DNA of 59,227 nucleotides from Planctomycetota bacterium. GTDB taxonomy: Bacteria; Planctomycetota; Phycisphaerae; Sedimentisphaerales; Anaerobacaceae. Shown one piece after another: positions 1 through 7,860 of this stretch; position 1 is the stretch's first letter; every line of letters begins with the position of its first letter. Where the stretch lies: the NCBI GenBank assembly GCA_013349615.1, contig DUZJ01000011.1:1-59227 (forward strand). The letters run 5' to 3'. The position numbers and the translations under genes were made by a program. Below the pieces are notes generated by a model. It did no database searches, had not been told where the DNA came from, and worked only from the letters and a program-made list of their open reading frames with translations.

Positions 1-485
1 ATTTTTTTGTGTCTACCAAACAACCAACACCTCTTTTTAGGCGCAGTTAAACCCTCTCCTCTCCCCCCGCACTGAAACAATAACCCGCACGTAACAATAA
101 GGCGATTCCGGCACCCCAAATGTTGATACCAAACTCCCAAAGATTGTCTTGCATCTTGGGTCTTAAGTTTTGTGTCTGTTCCTAATCCGCTTCTAAAAAA
201 TTCGTGCCTTAGTGGCGCTTTAATATAGGTAAAAATGCGCGATCAAAAGCTGCCATAGTTAAAACTAAAATCCCAAAAAAATAAAAAAATTTTAACTCCT
301 TTATTACCAATAACTTAATCCTGTAAATCCTGTCAAAAACAAGCCGATTTTCGTATCAAACGCGCACATTCGTGCATTTATGAGGGCACTCTGTTTTTTA
401 CAGAGGCCCGAATCCCTGCATGTCGCAGGCAGGGAACCATTTTGACAGTTTTTTTTGCAGAAGCCCAAAATGAAGGAAATGGTCA
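1..485. other. Non-coding region with interspersed repeat fragments
   Basis: No convincing gene lies here. A 60-codon minus-strand frame (304-486) has no ribosome-binding site or recognisable protein character. The stretch holds fragments that look like dispersed non-coding repeats. A 14-bp word at 201-214 (ttcgtgccttagtg) recurs exactly at 4495-4508. The window edge cuts the left side, so an upstream neighbour is not visible. Confidence 0.5.
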
Positions 486-598
486 ATGGTTATTGCTAAA
501 TGGTTATTGGTAATTGGCCGCGAAACGCCCGCTGTCATCTGTCTTCTGCCTTCTGTCCTCTGCCTTCTGACTTCTGTCCTCTGCCTTCTGTCCTCTAC
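481..598. repeat. Short tandem and polypyrimidine repeats upstream of recO
   Basis: Two low-complexity patches are seen. Around 486-517 the word atggttattg is repeated. From about 536 to 598 the plus strand is an imperfect tandem of tctgcctt/ctgtcctc units, almost entirely pyrimidine plus G. The reading frame that runs through it (LPSVLCLLTSVLCLLSS) looks like translated repeat rather than a protein. Confidence 0.7.
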
Positions 599-640
599 AA
601 CTGTAGTGAGCGCACTACAAATCGCTCATTTTATGCAAAA

Positions 641-825
641 CAAACCCAATTTCCAAAAAGACCAAATGAACGTAAGCCGAGTTTCAACAAAGGATTATGC
701 AAAATGGACACTTGGTCAACGTGGGAAAAACAAACCCAATTCAAACCCAATACAAACCCAATCAAACCCAATTAAAGCCAATAAAATGCCAAAACAAACC
801 CAATACAAACCCAAACAAACCCAAT
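641..825 (+). repeat. CAAACCCAAT repeat field
   Basis: Eight copies of the decamer caaacccaat (one ending in aaa) lie at 641, 731, 742, 753, 763, 795, 806 and 816. They are spaced 10-11 bp apart inside two clusters. Open frames read through the field give peptides rich in KPN, QTQ and NPI with no stop, so gene callers may extend recO upstream or invent small proteins. Because the unit works in every frame and carries no start signal of its own, I read it as non-coding repeat DNA. Confidence 0.8.
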
Positions 826-890
826 TTCAAAGGCAAAAAAATGGTGGAGCATGTTGTTTTGTTTACACAATACGATACGATATACGAGAT

Positions 891-1631
891 ATGTTGATCA
901 AGGACATTGCTATTTGCATACGCGCTGTCGATTATTCTGAAACATCGCAGATAGTAACACTTTTCACCAGGGCGACCGGCAAAATCAAGGCCATCGCCAA
1001 GGGCTCGAAACGGCCCAAATCGGCATTCGACGGCCCCATCGAAATATTCTCCTGCGGCAAAATCGTCTTCTCCGATTCAAAAAGGGAAAAACTCGCAACC
1101 TTGACCGAGTTCGAGCAGCAGGCCGGCTTTACACATCGCAGCGACAACCTTTTCGCCTTAAACTGTTGTCTGCTCGGCGCCGAGCTGCTGAGCAATTTGA
1201 CAAATGATTACGACCCGCACCCTCAGCTTTTCGACAGCTTCCGGCAATTCTTAGAGAGCATACGAGAAACGAGTCACGAGAGACGAGACACGATTTCATT
1301 GCTGATATTATTCCAGTTGGCCCTGCTAAAAGAAGTCGGCCTACAACCAATCCTAAATGCCTGCGTAAACTGCAAAGGCAACTTCAGAACCAATTGGTCC
1401 GAAGTCTACTTTAGCAGCCTGGCCAATGGCTTGATTTGCAGAGATTGCGAGGCAAGCTTCCCCGACAGGATGAGACTAACAAAAAATGCCGCGGGCTGCC
1501 TGGCCAATTTGAAAATGCTCGCCGAATCGGATGAAAAAACGCTGAATGAAATTGAGAAAGTCTTAATTTATCATTTTACCGAGCTTCTCCACCGCCCGCC
1601 CAAAATGGCGAAGTATATCTTAGAAACCTAA
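891..1631 (+). CDS. recO: DNA repair protein RecO
   Basis: RecO is the recombination mediator that, with RecR, loads RecA on SSB-coated single-stranded DNA and anneals strands in RecF-pathway gap repair. The 246-residue product begins MLIKDIAICIRAVDYSE, typical of the N-terminal OB fold. It has the C-terminal zinc site as C158-x2-C161 and C183-x2-C186. The frame is open upstream to 486, but that part is translated CAAACCCAAT repeat, so the ATG at 891 is the start that matches the family. Residues about 123-135 (SIRETSHERRDT) are encoded by cgaga/cacga repeat-like DNA, possibly a repeat absorbed by the gene. The 3' end overlaps the convergent gene by 12 bp. Confidence 0.93.
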   Translation: MLIKDIAICIRAVDYSETSQIVTLFTRATGKIKAIAKGSKRPKSAFDGPIEIFSCGKIVFSDSKREKLATLTEFEQQAGFTHRSDNLFALNCCLLGAELLSNLTNDYDPHPQLFDSFRQFLESIRETSHERRDTISLLILFQLALLKEVGLQPILNACVNCKGNFRTNWSEVYFSSLANGLICRDCEASFPDRMRLTKNAAGCLANLKMLAESDEKTLNEIEKVLIYHFTELLHRPPKMAKYILET

Positions 1632-2441
1632 AAGCCTCAATATTCTCAGCTTCTCATCGATTTCTTCATCCTTTTCAGAACCGATGATTACGACATACAG
1701 CCCCAAGGCCCCAAAAAACCAAAGGACCATAAAAAACAGCATCAGGCATTCAACAGCAAATCGAAAAGTCCGGTCTTCATAGCCAAAAGCATTGATTTGC
1801 AGCATAGCTCCGTAACGGCCAGGCACATAAAAGAGCAGGAACACACAAAAGAGGCTCCAGGCTGCAAGCAAAAGCGGCAGGAGCGTTGACTCTGTTGTGC
1901 TCACACGCTTGCGCTTAGGCGATAAAGGTTCCGCAGCAGGGACATCCGGCACGTCAGCAATCTCTTCGGCCTCGACAGGACCGGCTTTAGGTTCCTGAGT
2001 CTCGTTAGGTTCCCGGCGTTCTGTGGGTTCCCCGGCTTCCTGAAATTCCAGCAGTTCCTCACGTTCATGGCTTTCCTGCGGCTCTTCCGGTTCCTTTAAT
2101 TGCTCAAGTTCTTCGAGTTCCTGTTTCCCCAGGGATTCGAAAGGCTCTTCGCTTTCCTGGGCTTCTTGAGGTTCTTTGGATTCTCGCGGTTGCTGAAAAT
2201 CCAGGATTTCTTTGTGCTCCTGAGCTTCTAAGGATTCCAAAAGCTCTTCGCTTTCCTGGTTTAGCCAGGTATCTTCTGCGTCCGGGGGCTCCCGGCCTTG
2301 CCGGTCTTCCTGACGTAATTTCTTATCACACTGCTCACACACAATTCGGCCCTCATCTACATAGGCCTGCTCAGCAAGGCCGATGATTCCGCTACATTCT
2401 TCGCAGATTTCTTCTTTCATATTTTCAAACTTAATCCCCAA
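1620..2441 (-). CDS. Zinc-ribbon, Glu-rich repeat, two-TM membrane protein of unknown function
   Basis: I do not recognise a named family. Three parts are visible in the 273 residues. An N-terminal ribbon has two CxxC-type pairs (CEEC and CEQC, about 20 residues apart), as in LIM-like or zinc-ribbon modules. A central stretch of about 120 residues is very rich in Glu, Pro and Gln with irregular EPQE/ESEE-type repeats and no hydrophobic core. A C-terminal part has two hydrophobic segments (about 187-205 and 226-252). An alternative start is M8 (MKEEICEEC). It lies 33 bp downstream of ruvB on the same strand and may be cotranscribed with it. The layout suggests a membrane-anchored scaffold with a cytoplasmic metal ribbon, but that is inference. 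Confidence 0.75.
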   Translation of the reverse strand: MGIKFENMKEEICEECSGIIGLAEQAYVDEGRIVCEQCDKKLRQEDRQGREPPDAEDTWLNQESEELLESLEAQEHKEILDFQQPRESKEPQEAQESEEPFESLGKQELEELEQLKEPEEPQESHEREELLEFQEAGEPTERREPNETQEPKAGPVEAEEIADVPDVPAAEPLSPKRKRVSTTESTLLPLLLAAWSLFCVFLLFYVPGRYGAMLQINAFGYEDRTFRFAVECLMLFFMVLWFFGALGLYVVIIGSEKDEEIDEKLRILRLLGF

Positions 2442-2474
2442 CTCCGGCAGAAGTATTCGAACTTGTTGAATTGA

Positions 2475-3524
2475 CTACTTGTCCTGCTCGAACAGCTCAG
2501 GCTGTTTGGAATCGCGTTTCTTTCTCTGGAGCTTAAGCCCTAAATGCTCGCAGGCTGCTCTGGTAATTTCTCTGCCCCGTTTGGTTCGTCGTAAAAAACC
2601 TATCTGCAAAAGATACGGCTCCACTACATCTTCGAGGGTGTCCCTTTCTTCGCCGAGGGTTGCCGCGAGCGCATCAATACCAGCCGGGCCTCCATCATAA
2701 ACGCCCGCCAATGCACGCAAAAACGCCCTGTCCGGCTCATCCAATCCCAGCGAATCAATTTGCTCCATCGCCAGCGCTCTTTCGACAATTTCGGCACTAA
2801 GCACTCCTGAGCCTTTCACCTGAGCGTAGTCCCTCACCCGCTTTAATAATCGATTCGCAACTCGAGGCGCCCCGCGAGACCGCCCTGCAATCAGTTCCAA
2901 CGTCCCGTCCTCGTACTGCAATTGCAACAGCCCTGCGGACCTCTCTAAAATCGCTGTCAACTCTTCGGCTGTATAAAAAACCAGATGGTACAGCATCCCG
3001 AACCGACCGCGAAGCGGAGCGCTGAGGAGGCCCGCCCGTGTCGTTGCGCCGATTAACGTAAAACGCTTCAGCGGAAAGTTTATCGTCTTTGCGTGCAGAC
3101 CGCTGTCAACCGTAAAGTCGACCCTGAACTCTTCCATCGCAGGATAAATAAACTCTTCGACCGGCGTGCTGAGTCGGTGGATCTCATCGATGAAAAGCAC
3201 ATCGCCCGTGTTTATATTGCTCAAAAGGCCCATCACGTCACCGGCCTTTACCAAAGCCGGCCCCGATGAGCTCCGCAGCCTCGCCCCCATCTCGTTTGCT
3301 ACAACATTAGCCAACGTCGTCTTGCCGAGACCAGGCGGGCCGTAAAACAAAATATGCTCCAACGGCTCAGACCTCTGCTTGGCCGCTGCTATGGCAATCG
3401 ACAGCTTTTCTTTAACGCTGCACTGGCCTACACATTCGTTCAGGAATTTTGGCCGAAGTGAGACGTTAAAGCTCTCTTCCACCTCATTCAAAGATTGACC
3501 ACTTATGATTCTTCCTATCGCCAT
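2475..3524 (-). CDS. ruvB: Holliday junction branch-migration ATPase RuvB
   Basis: RuvB is the hexameric AAA+ motor that, loaded by RuvA, drives branch migration of Holliday junctions. Numbered from the ATG at 3524, Walker A GPPGLGKTT is at about 62-70 and Walker B DEIH at about 113-116. The arginine-finger region (GATTRAGLLSAPLRGRFG) and the C-terminal winged helix (GIDALAATLGEERDTLEDVVEPYLLQ, read in parts) follow. The frame is open to 3572, but those 16 codons lie on an inverted repeat (3546-3581) and lack family similarity, so MAIGRIISG is preferred. It follows ruvA on the same strand, as in most bacteria. Confidence 0.95.
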   Translation of the reverse strand: MAIGRIISGQSLNEVEESFNVSLRPKFLNECVGQCSVKEKLSIAIAAAKQRSEPLEHILFYGPPGLGKTTLANVVANEMGARLRSSSGPALVKAGDVMGLLSNINTGDVLFIDEIHRLSTPVEEFIYPAMEEFRVDFTVDSGLHAKTINFPLKRFTLIGATTRAGLLSAPLRGRFGMLYHLVFYTAEELTAILERSAGLLQLQYEDGTLELIAGRSRGAPRVANRLLKRVRDYAQVKGSGVLSAEIVERALAMEQIDSLGLDEPDRAFLRALAGVYDGGPAGIDALAATLGEERDTLEDVVEPYLLQIGFLRRTKRGREITRAACEHLGLKLQRKKRDSKQPELFEQDK

Positions 3525-3545
3525 AGTATAGCGTGTAGTACCTTG

Positions 3546-3581
3546 TTCGTAGTTCGCAGTCTCTGAACTCACAACTACGAA
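3546..3581. repeat. Short inverted repeat between ruvA and ruvB
   Basis: The arms ttcgtagtt (3546-3554) and aactacgaa (3573-3581) are exact reverse complements separated by 18 bp. The element sits between the ruvA stop and the preferred ruvB start. It is probably a small interspersed repeat and could form a hairpin in the ruvAB transcript. Confidence 0.6.
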
Positions 3582-3593
3582 CTACCACCTATT

Positions 3594-4223
3594 TTAGACT
3601 TCTACTCCCTGCCTCAACCTGTACACCAAAGGCACGAGCTCCTCAGCCGAGTTTATATCGGGATTCTTCTGAGAGGCCAATTCAATCAACTCAATCGCAT
3701 CCGTTCTTTTTTCACCCCAGGCGATAAGTATCTCCAGGGCTTGGGCCTGAAATGGCTGCAATCTAACTTCCGCCGGCCTGACCGCTTCGGCCCCAACCGC
3801 GAAAGTCTGTAACTTTCCTTTCAGCTCAGCGATAATCTGCTGGGTCATCCTCTTGCCCACTCCCGGAAGTGATATCAGCGTCTTATCATCGGCGTTCTCA
3901 ATCGCGGCCGCTATGGTAGCTATCGGAATACTCAACGACCGCAATCCCTTTTTTATACCCATTCCTTTGACGCTGATAAATTTGGTGAAAAAATCCCTCT
4001 CGCCTGCACTCAAAAAACCTACCATCCTCGGTATCAGATTTCCGCCTCCCGGCGTACCCTCATAGTATTCCATAGTGCAAAGCGTAATATCGGCGCCGAT
4101 TTTGTCCGACAGTGCGCTTACGCAATAGCTGGGCAGCATCACTTCATACCCGACCGCCCCGACCTGCACCAGGGCGCTTTCGCTGTCGAGTTTGACAAGT
4201 TTGCCTTCGATTCTTGCTATCAT
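3594..4223 (-). CDS. ruvA: Holliday junction DNA-binding protein RuvA
   Basis: RuvA forms the tetramer that grips the four-way junction and recruits RuvB. The product is 209 residues, close to the family length. The N-terminal OB domain begins MIARIEGKLVKLDSESALVQV. The helix-hairpin-helix region includes the GIGKK-like GMGIKKGLRSLS and LPGVGKRMTQQIIAELKGKL. A C-terminal three-helix domain after about 150 binds RuvB. It is the first gene of a ruvA-ruvB unit. ruvC lies 3 kb away on the other strand, so the RuvABC set is split across two local operons. Confidence 0.95.
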   Translation of the reverse strand: MIARIEGKLVKLDSESALVQVGAVGYEVMLPSYCVSALSDKIGADITLCTMEYYEGTPGGGNLIPRMVGFLSAGERDFFTKFISVKGMGIKKGLRSLSIPIATIAAAIENADDKTLISLPGVGKRMTQQIIAELKGKLQTFAVGAEAVRPAEVRLQPFQAQALEILIAWGEKRTDAIELIELASQKNPDINSAEELVPLVYRLRQGVEV

Positions 4224-4538
4224 ATAGGCACGTCTCTAACCGGCCACTCAACCGGGTGTGGTTATTTCATCTCTATTTAGCATCCGGTTCAACTGTGGAT
4301 TCCTTTATAAAAAACCATGTTAACAACAATACGCAGAATCTTCAAGCGAAATATCCGTATTTTCTCTACCTCCCACACCAATCTCCCCAAAATCGCTAAT
4401 CGTAAATTGTAAATCGCGACGCCAATCCTCCAATCTCTAATCACTATTTCCCTGAGTTCTCTGCGTCTTTTGTGCCTTTTCGCAACTGACTTTCTTCGTG
4501 CCTTAGTGTCTCCGTGGACAAAATAAACGGAATTTCTA
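4224..4538. other. Intergenic region between divergent ruvA and an unknown gene
   Basis: I see no gene. The right half is made of repeat-like sentences: an aatcgtaaattgtaaatcgcg patch near 4397-4418, ttctctgcgtc at about 4456-4466, and the exact 14-mer at 4495-4508 shared with 201-214. A minus-strand frame (4289-5020) crosses this region but overlaps a better gene and has no family character. Confidence 0.5.
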
Positions 4539-4569
4539 TTGACAGTTTTTTTGGCCAGGACTCTAATAC
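4539..4569 (+). promoter_or_regulatory. Candidate sigma-70-type promoter
   Basis: TTGACA at 4539-4544 is followed after 17 bp by TCTAAT, or after 19 bp by TAATAC (4564-4569). It faces the gene starting at 4647 and would give a leader of about 70 nt. Confidence 0.5.
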
Positions 4570-4646
4570 TGTAGAAGATATGGGGGCCCGAGAGAATAAG
4601 GCCTTTGGTTCGTCTGTCGGGCAGTGATTTTAAGAGGGAAGGCCCA

Positions 4647-5408
4647 ATGAAAAAGATAACGGCCATATTAACAGGTTGTATAGTACTAACTATAGGGCTA
4701 TTTTTACTTTTCAATAATCCGTCGGATGAGGACACGCCGAACTCAGAATCTATTCCATCTGAGACAACATCTACGGCCCGAATTTCAGTAGATAAGTCGG
4801 GACATCCGCCTGACAGAACGCCGTCAAAGCCAATAACACCTGTTGATTCTTCTGTAACGAAGGAGGAGTTTGGGCAATTATCACGAGAAGACCAAGACAA
4901 AATGGTAGAAGAATTTGTAGACGTGTTCTGGAAAGCCGAATCAGGGGTGTCAGAGCAGACAGTTCCGGAAAGAGAATACCTGTCTCTTGACGTTTTCAGT
5001 AGTCCATATATGCAGACCATAAATGAAAGTGACTTCCTGCAGTTATCACCAGAGGACCGGGAAACAGCGATAGTTAAAGTAATGGATTCCTGCCGTCAGT
5101 ATCGTACTCATATTTTAGATGTTATTGCGCAAGCTAAGGTTTGTGCTTCTAATAATGATTATGTTAGAGCAGAAGCACATCTCATATCCGGATTAGAAAG
5201 AGGAAGAGCCTTAAGTGCAAATAAAGAGGGCTTGCTTATAACTCGCCTGGTGGGAATCGCGTGTCAAAAGGCCAGTTTGAAAGAAATGGAAAGATTATAT
5301 ACCAGTATGGGCGCCCATTCAAAGGTGCAAATGGCCCAGCGGCAATTGCAGGACATTGAGATAGAAGTTGCAGAAATACGAGAGACGGCACAGCAATTCA
5401 AGCAATGA
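4647..5408 (+). CDS. Membrane-anchored hypothetical protein
   Basis: No named family is recognised. The ATG at 4647 is chosen because a purine-rich site (agaggga) lies 8 bp upstream and the next residues (MKKITAILTGCIVLTIGLF) form a signal anchor. The frame is open 14 codons further upstream without a site. The remaining roughly 230 residues are hydrophilic and mostly helical. A Ser/Thr/Pro-rich linker covers about 25-65. Two related motifs, FGQLSREDQDKMVEEFVD and FLQLSPEDRETAIVKVMD, repeat about 55 residues apart. The C-terminal third resembles TPR-like helical hairpins. It probably sits outside the membrane as a helical repeat scaffold. Confidence 0.7.
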   Translation: MKKITAILTGCIVLTIGLFLLFNNPSDEDTPNSESIPSETTSTARISVDKSGHPPDRTPSKPITPVDSSVTKEEFGQLSREDQDKMVEEFVDVFWKAESGVSEQTVPEREYLSLDVFSSPYMQTINESDFLQLSPEDRETAIVKVMDSCRQYRTHILDVIAQAKVCASNNDYVRAEAHLISGLERGRALSANKEGLLITRLVGIACQKASLKEMERLYTSMGAHSKVQMAQRQLQDIEIEVAEIRETAQQFKQ

Positions 5409-5430
5409 GACGCTTCTCACAACGAGTTTA

Positions 5431-5450
5431 CCCTGAGCTTTTCGAAGGGC
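5431..5450. repeat. Interspersed short palindromic repeat (ccctgagc...cgaaggg type)
   Basis: The stretch has the form ccctgagc-tttt-cgaagggc. A related form, ctgagctcagtcgaag, is at 13692-13707. Such CTGAGC/TCGAAGG words are widespread intergenic repeats in environmental bacteria, as far as I recall. It is followed by a redundant aaccc/gcatcgag tract to about 5503. Confidence 0.55.
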
Positions 5451-5642
5451 AACCCGCAATCCGTAACCCGTAACCCGCATCGAGTATCCAGCATCGAGCA
5501 GTAACTCACCAATTAACAAATTAACTAATCCGGCCTTGCGGGCGAAGTCAAATCCGATATACTTTTGAATTTGAAGCCACCTGTAAAAAAGGTTATTGTG
5601 GCGTTTTTATTACGAGCAGGTATATTATTAGGTCTTAAACGG

Positions 5643-5664
5643 GCCGTATTTTAGCCGATACGGC
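5643..5664 (+). promoter_or_regulatory. Hairpin in the cysS leader
   Basis: Perfect 7-bp arms gccgtat (5643-5649) and atacggc (5658-5664) enclose an 8-nt loop. It ends 34 nt before the cysS start and has no T-run. No T-box specifier arrangement is evident. Confidence 0.4.
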
Positions 5665-5698
5665 AAGTGTTAAGCAGTGTCAGAAGGCAATTTGAAAA

Positions 5699-7177
5699 AT
5701 GGGATTGAAGCTATATAACAGTCTGACAAGAAGGAAAGAGGAGTTCAAGCCATTGAAGGAAGGCTGGGTCGGCATATATGTCTGCGGCCCGACCGTATAT
5801 GGCCACGCACATCTGGGACATGCGAAGAGTTATGTCAGCTTTGATGTTCTGGTTCGATACCTCCGCTATCTGAGATACAACGTTACTTATGTGCAGAACA
5901 TAACTGATGTGGGCCATTTGACCGACGATGCTGATGAAGGCGAAGATAAGCTCGTCGTGGCGGCGAAAAAGGAACGTAAGCACCCGATGGCGCTGGCGGA
6001 ATACTATACACGCAGCTACTTTGAGGACATGGACCGGTTAAATTGTGTTCGGCCGGACATAAGTCCGCGAGCTACCGGCCATATAATTGAGCAGATAGAG
6101 CTGGTAAAGACACTTCTGAAAAAGGGCTATGCTTATGAGGTCAATGGCTCTGTGTATTTCGATGTGTCTAAATTCGAGGACTACGGGAAACTTTCGGGCC
6201 GAAATGTCGATGAGATGTTGGCCGGCGCCCGCGTAGAGGTCTCACCGGAGAAAAGAAAGCCGGCTGACTTTGCACTTTGGAAGAGGGCCGAGCCGAACCA
6301 TATTATGCAGTGGCCAAGCCCATGGGGGCCCGGCTTCCCGGGATGGCATCTCGAATGTTCGGTAATGAGTATGAAATATCTCGGCAAGACAATCGACATC
6401 CACGGCGGAGGATTAGAGAACCAGTTCCCGCACCACGAGTGCGAAATCGCCCAGTCGGAGGCGGCCAACGGCGTGCAATTCGTGCGATATTGGCTTCATA
6501 ATAATATGATTACCGTTGACAGCCAGAAAATGGGTAAGAGCCTGGATAATTTTATTACGCTGAAACAGGCGTTTTCAGGTGCACACGAGAGATTGACCAG
6601 AAGCTACGACCCGCTGGCGGTCCGGCAATTGATTTTGAACAGCCACTACAGAAGTCCGCTGGATTTTTCGGACGCTGCGTTGTTTGCAGCACAAAGCGGT
6701 TTCCAAAAAATCACCGAAACTGTTAAAGCAGTACGAAAAAGAATGAGCACAGCGAGCGAAAGCCAGGTTGATAAAGAGATGGCAGAACAGTTGAAACAAT
6801 CGAGGGAAAAATTTGAAGCGGCAATGAATGACGATTTAAATACGTCCGTTGCACTGTCAGTTCTGTTTGAACTTGTTCGGCTGGCGCAGAAACTCCTCGA
6901 CGATAGCAGTACAACCGTTGGGACCCTTAACCTGGTAAATGTTCTATTTGACCGGCTGGGCGGAGAGGTGCTGGGTATCGTAAGAGACGAATATCCGCAA
7001 ACCGGCCTGGCTGATGATGAAACGATGGATAAGCTGGTTGACGTTTTGATTCAGCAGCGAAATGAAGCTCGCAATAACAGGGATTTTGACAAGGCGGATG
7101 AGCTCCGTGACAAACTAAGCGAAATCGGCATTGTTTTGGAAGATACGCTCGGCGGAACTGAGTGGAGAAGGAAATGA
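5699..7177 (+). CDS. cysS: Cysteine--tRNA ligase
   Basis: This class I enzyme charges tRNA-Cys with cysteine using ATP. In the 492 residues the zinc-ligand Cys29 sits in YVCGPTVYG, followed by the HIGH-type motif as HLGH (about 38-41). The zinc-binding WHLECS and HHECE motifs are present, and the KMSKS loop reads KMGKS (277-281). The C-terminal DALR-type helical domain begins around 350, and the tail has the usual RDFDKADELRDKL. Length and order match the family. The last codons overlap ruvC (ATGA at 7174), showing translational coupling. Confidence 0.97.
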   Translation: MGLKLYNSLTRRKEEFKPLKEGWVGIYVCGPTVYGHAHLGHAKSYVSFDVLVRYLRYLRYNVTYVQNITDVGHLTDDADEGEDKLVVAAKKERKHPMALAEYYTRSYFEDMDRLNCVRPDISPRATGHIIEQIELVKTLLKKGYAYEVNGSVYFDVSKFEDYGKLSGRNVDEMLAGARVEVSPEKRKPADFALWKRAEPNHIMQWPSPWGPGFPGWHLECSVMSMKYLGKTIDIHGGGLENQFPHHECEIAQSEAANGVQFVRYWLHNNMITVDSQKMGKSLDNFITLKQAFSGAHERLTRSYDPLAVRQLILNSHYRSPLDFSDAALFAAQSGFQKITETVKAVRKRMSTASESQVDKEMAEQLKQSREKFEAAMNDDLNTSVALSVLFELVRLAQKLLDDSSTTVGTLNLVNVLFDRLGGEVLGIVRDEYPQTGLADDETMDKLVDVLIQQRNEARNNRDFDKADELRDKLSEIGIVLEDTLGGTEWRRK

Positions 7178-7662
7178 GAATACTCGGTATCGATCCGGGT
7201 TTGCAGGTCTGTGGATACGCTTGTCTGGAGGTTGGCCAGGATAAGGAGAAGTTGATTGAAGCAGGTATTATTCGTACGGACGGCGGCTCGGCGCTACAAG
7301 AAAAGCTCAATAGGATAGCTGAGGATATAGAATCGCTGCTAAAAAACTTCAAGCCTGATACAGTCGCAGTTGAAGAATTGTATGCACACTACGCCCATCC
7401 ACGGACCGCGATACTGATGGGGCACGCAAGAGGGGTCATTCTGCAAAAATGCGCGGAGGCGGGAATCGAGGTCAGAAGCTTTAGCGCGACGCATATAAAA
7501 AAATCAATCACCGGAAACGGCAGAGCATCGAAGGGACAAATCCAGAGGACTATTCAGACTATGTTGTCTTTGCCCAAGCTGCCTGAGCCGAGCGATGTGG
7601 CGGATGCCATAGCAGCGGCAGTCTGTTGTTCCAATTCGATTAGCATCGTTACGAAATTTTAA
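7174..7662 (+). CDS. ruvC: Crossover junction endonuclease RuvC
   Basis: RuvC is the dimeric RNase-H-fold nuclease that resolves Holliday junctions by symmetric nicks. The 162-residue product shows the four acidic residues of the active site: D7 in GIDPG, E67/E68 in VAVEELY, and D141 and D144 in SDVADA. The glycine/lysine-rich loop (KKSITGNGRASKGQ) is also present. The ATG at 7174 overlaps the cysS stop. A GTG four codons upstream is possible but less likely. cysS-ruvC is an unusual pairing, with ruvA and ruvB on the opposite strand nearby. Confidence 0.95.
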   Translation: MRILGIDPGLQVCGYACLEVGQDKEKLIEAGIIRTDGGSALQEKLNRIAEDIESLLKNFKPDTVAVEELYAHYAHPRTAILMGHARGVILQKCAEAGIEVRSFSATHIKKSITGNGRASKGQIQRTIQTMLSLPKLPEPSDVADAIAAAVCCSNSISIVTKF

Positions 7663-7737
7663 TCGCGGATACCCGCCTGCGCGGGTACAAGTTAACACAG
7701 ATTTTGTTTATCCACGAATTTCCGGTGGTTATCAAAA

Positions 7738-7850
7738 ATATGGATTCCTGCTCCGTCTAAAGCCGGATTCCGTTCCGTCCAAGGAAGGCCGGATCTTCGA
7801 CAAACAGATGCCGGATCTTCGACTTCGACTTCGCAGGTATGACATTTTCG
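7738..7850. repeat. Degenerate interspersed repeat block between ruvC and ispF
   Basis: The sequence contains ggattcctgc and gcaggtatgaca-like ends with internally repeated words (ggattccg/ccgtcc, and gccggatcttcgac twice at about 7789 and 7811). It lies between two convergent genes. It looks like a decayed member of the ggattcctgc/gcaggaatgac repeat type. Confidence 0.5.
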
Positions 7851-7860
7851 TGTTGCGGTT

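Noticed and set aside
304..486. 60-codon minus-strand frame near the left edge
   Set aside because: No ribosome site, no recognisable protein character, and it overlaps repeat-like DNA.
486..890. N-terminal extension of recO through the repeat field
   Set aside because: The added residues are translated decamer repeat and unlike any RecO; the family start matches 891.
4289..5020. 243-codon minus-strand frame
   Set aside because: It overlaps a better plus-strand gene with its own promoter and ribosome site; the protein is low-complexity and without a family.
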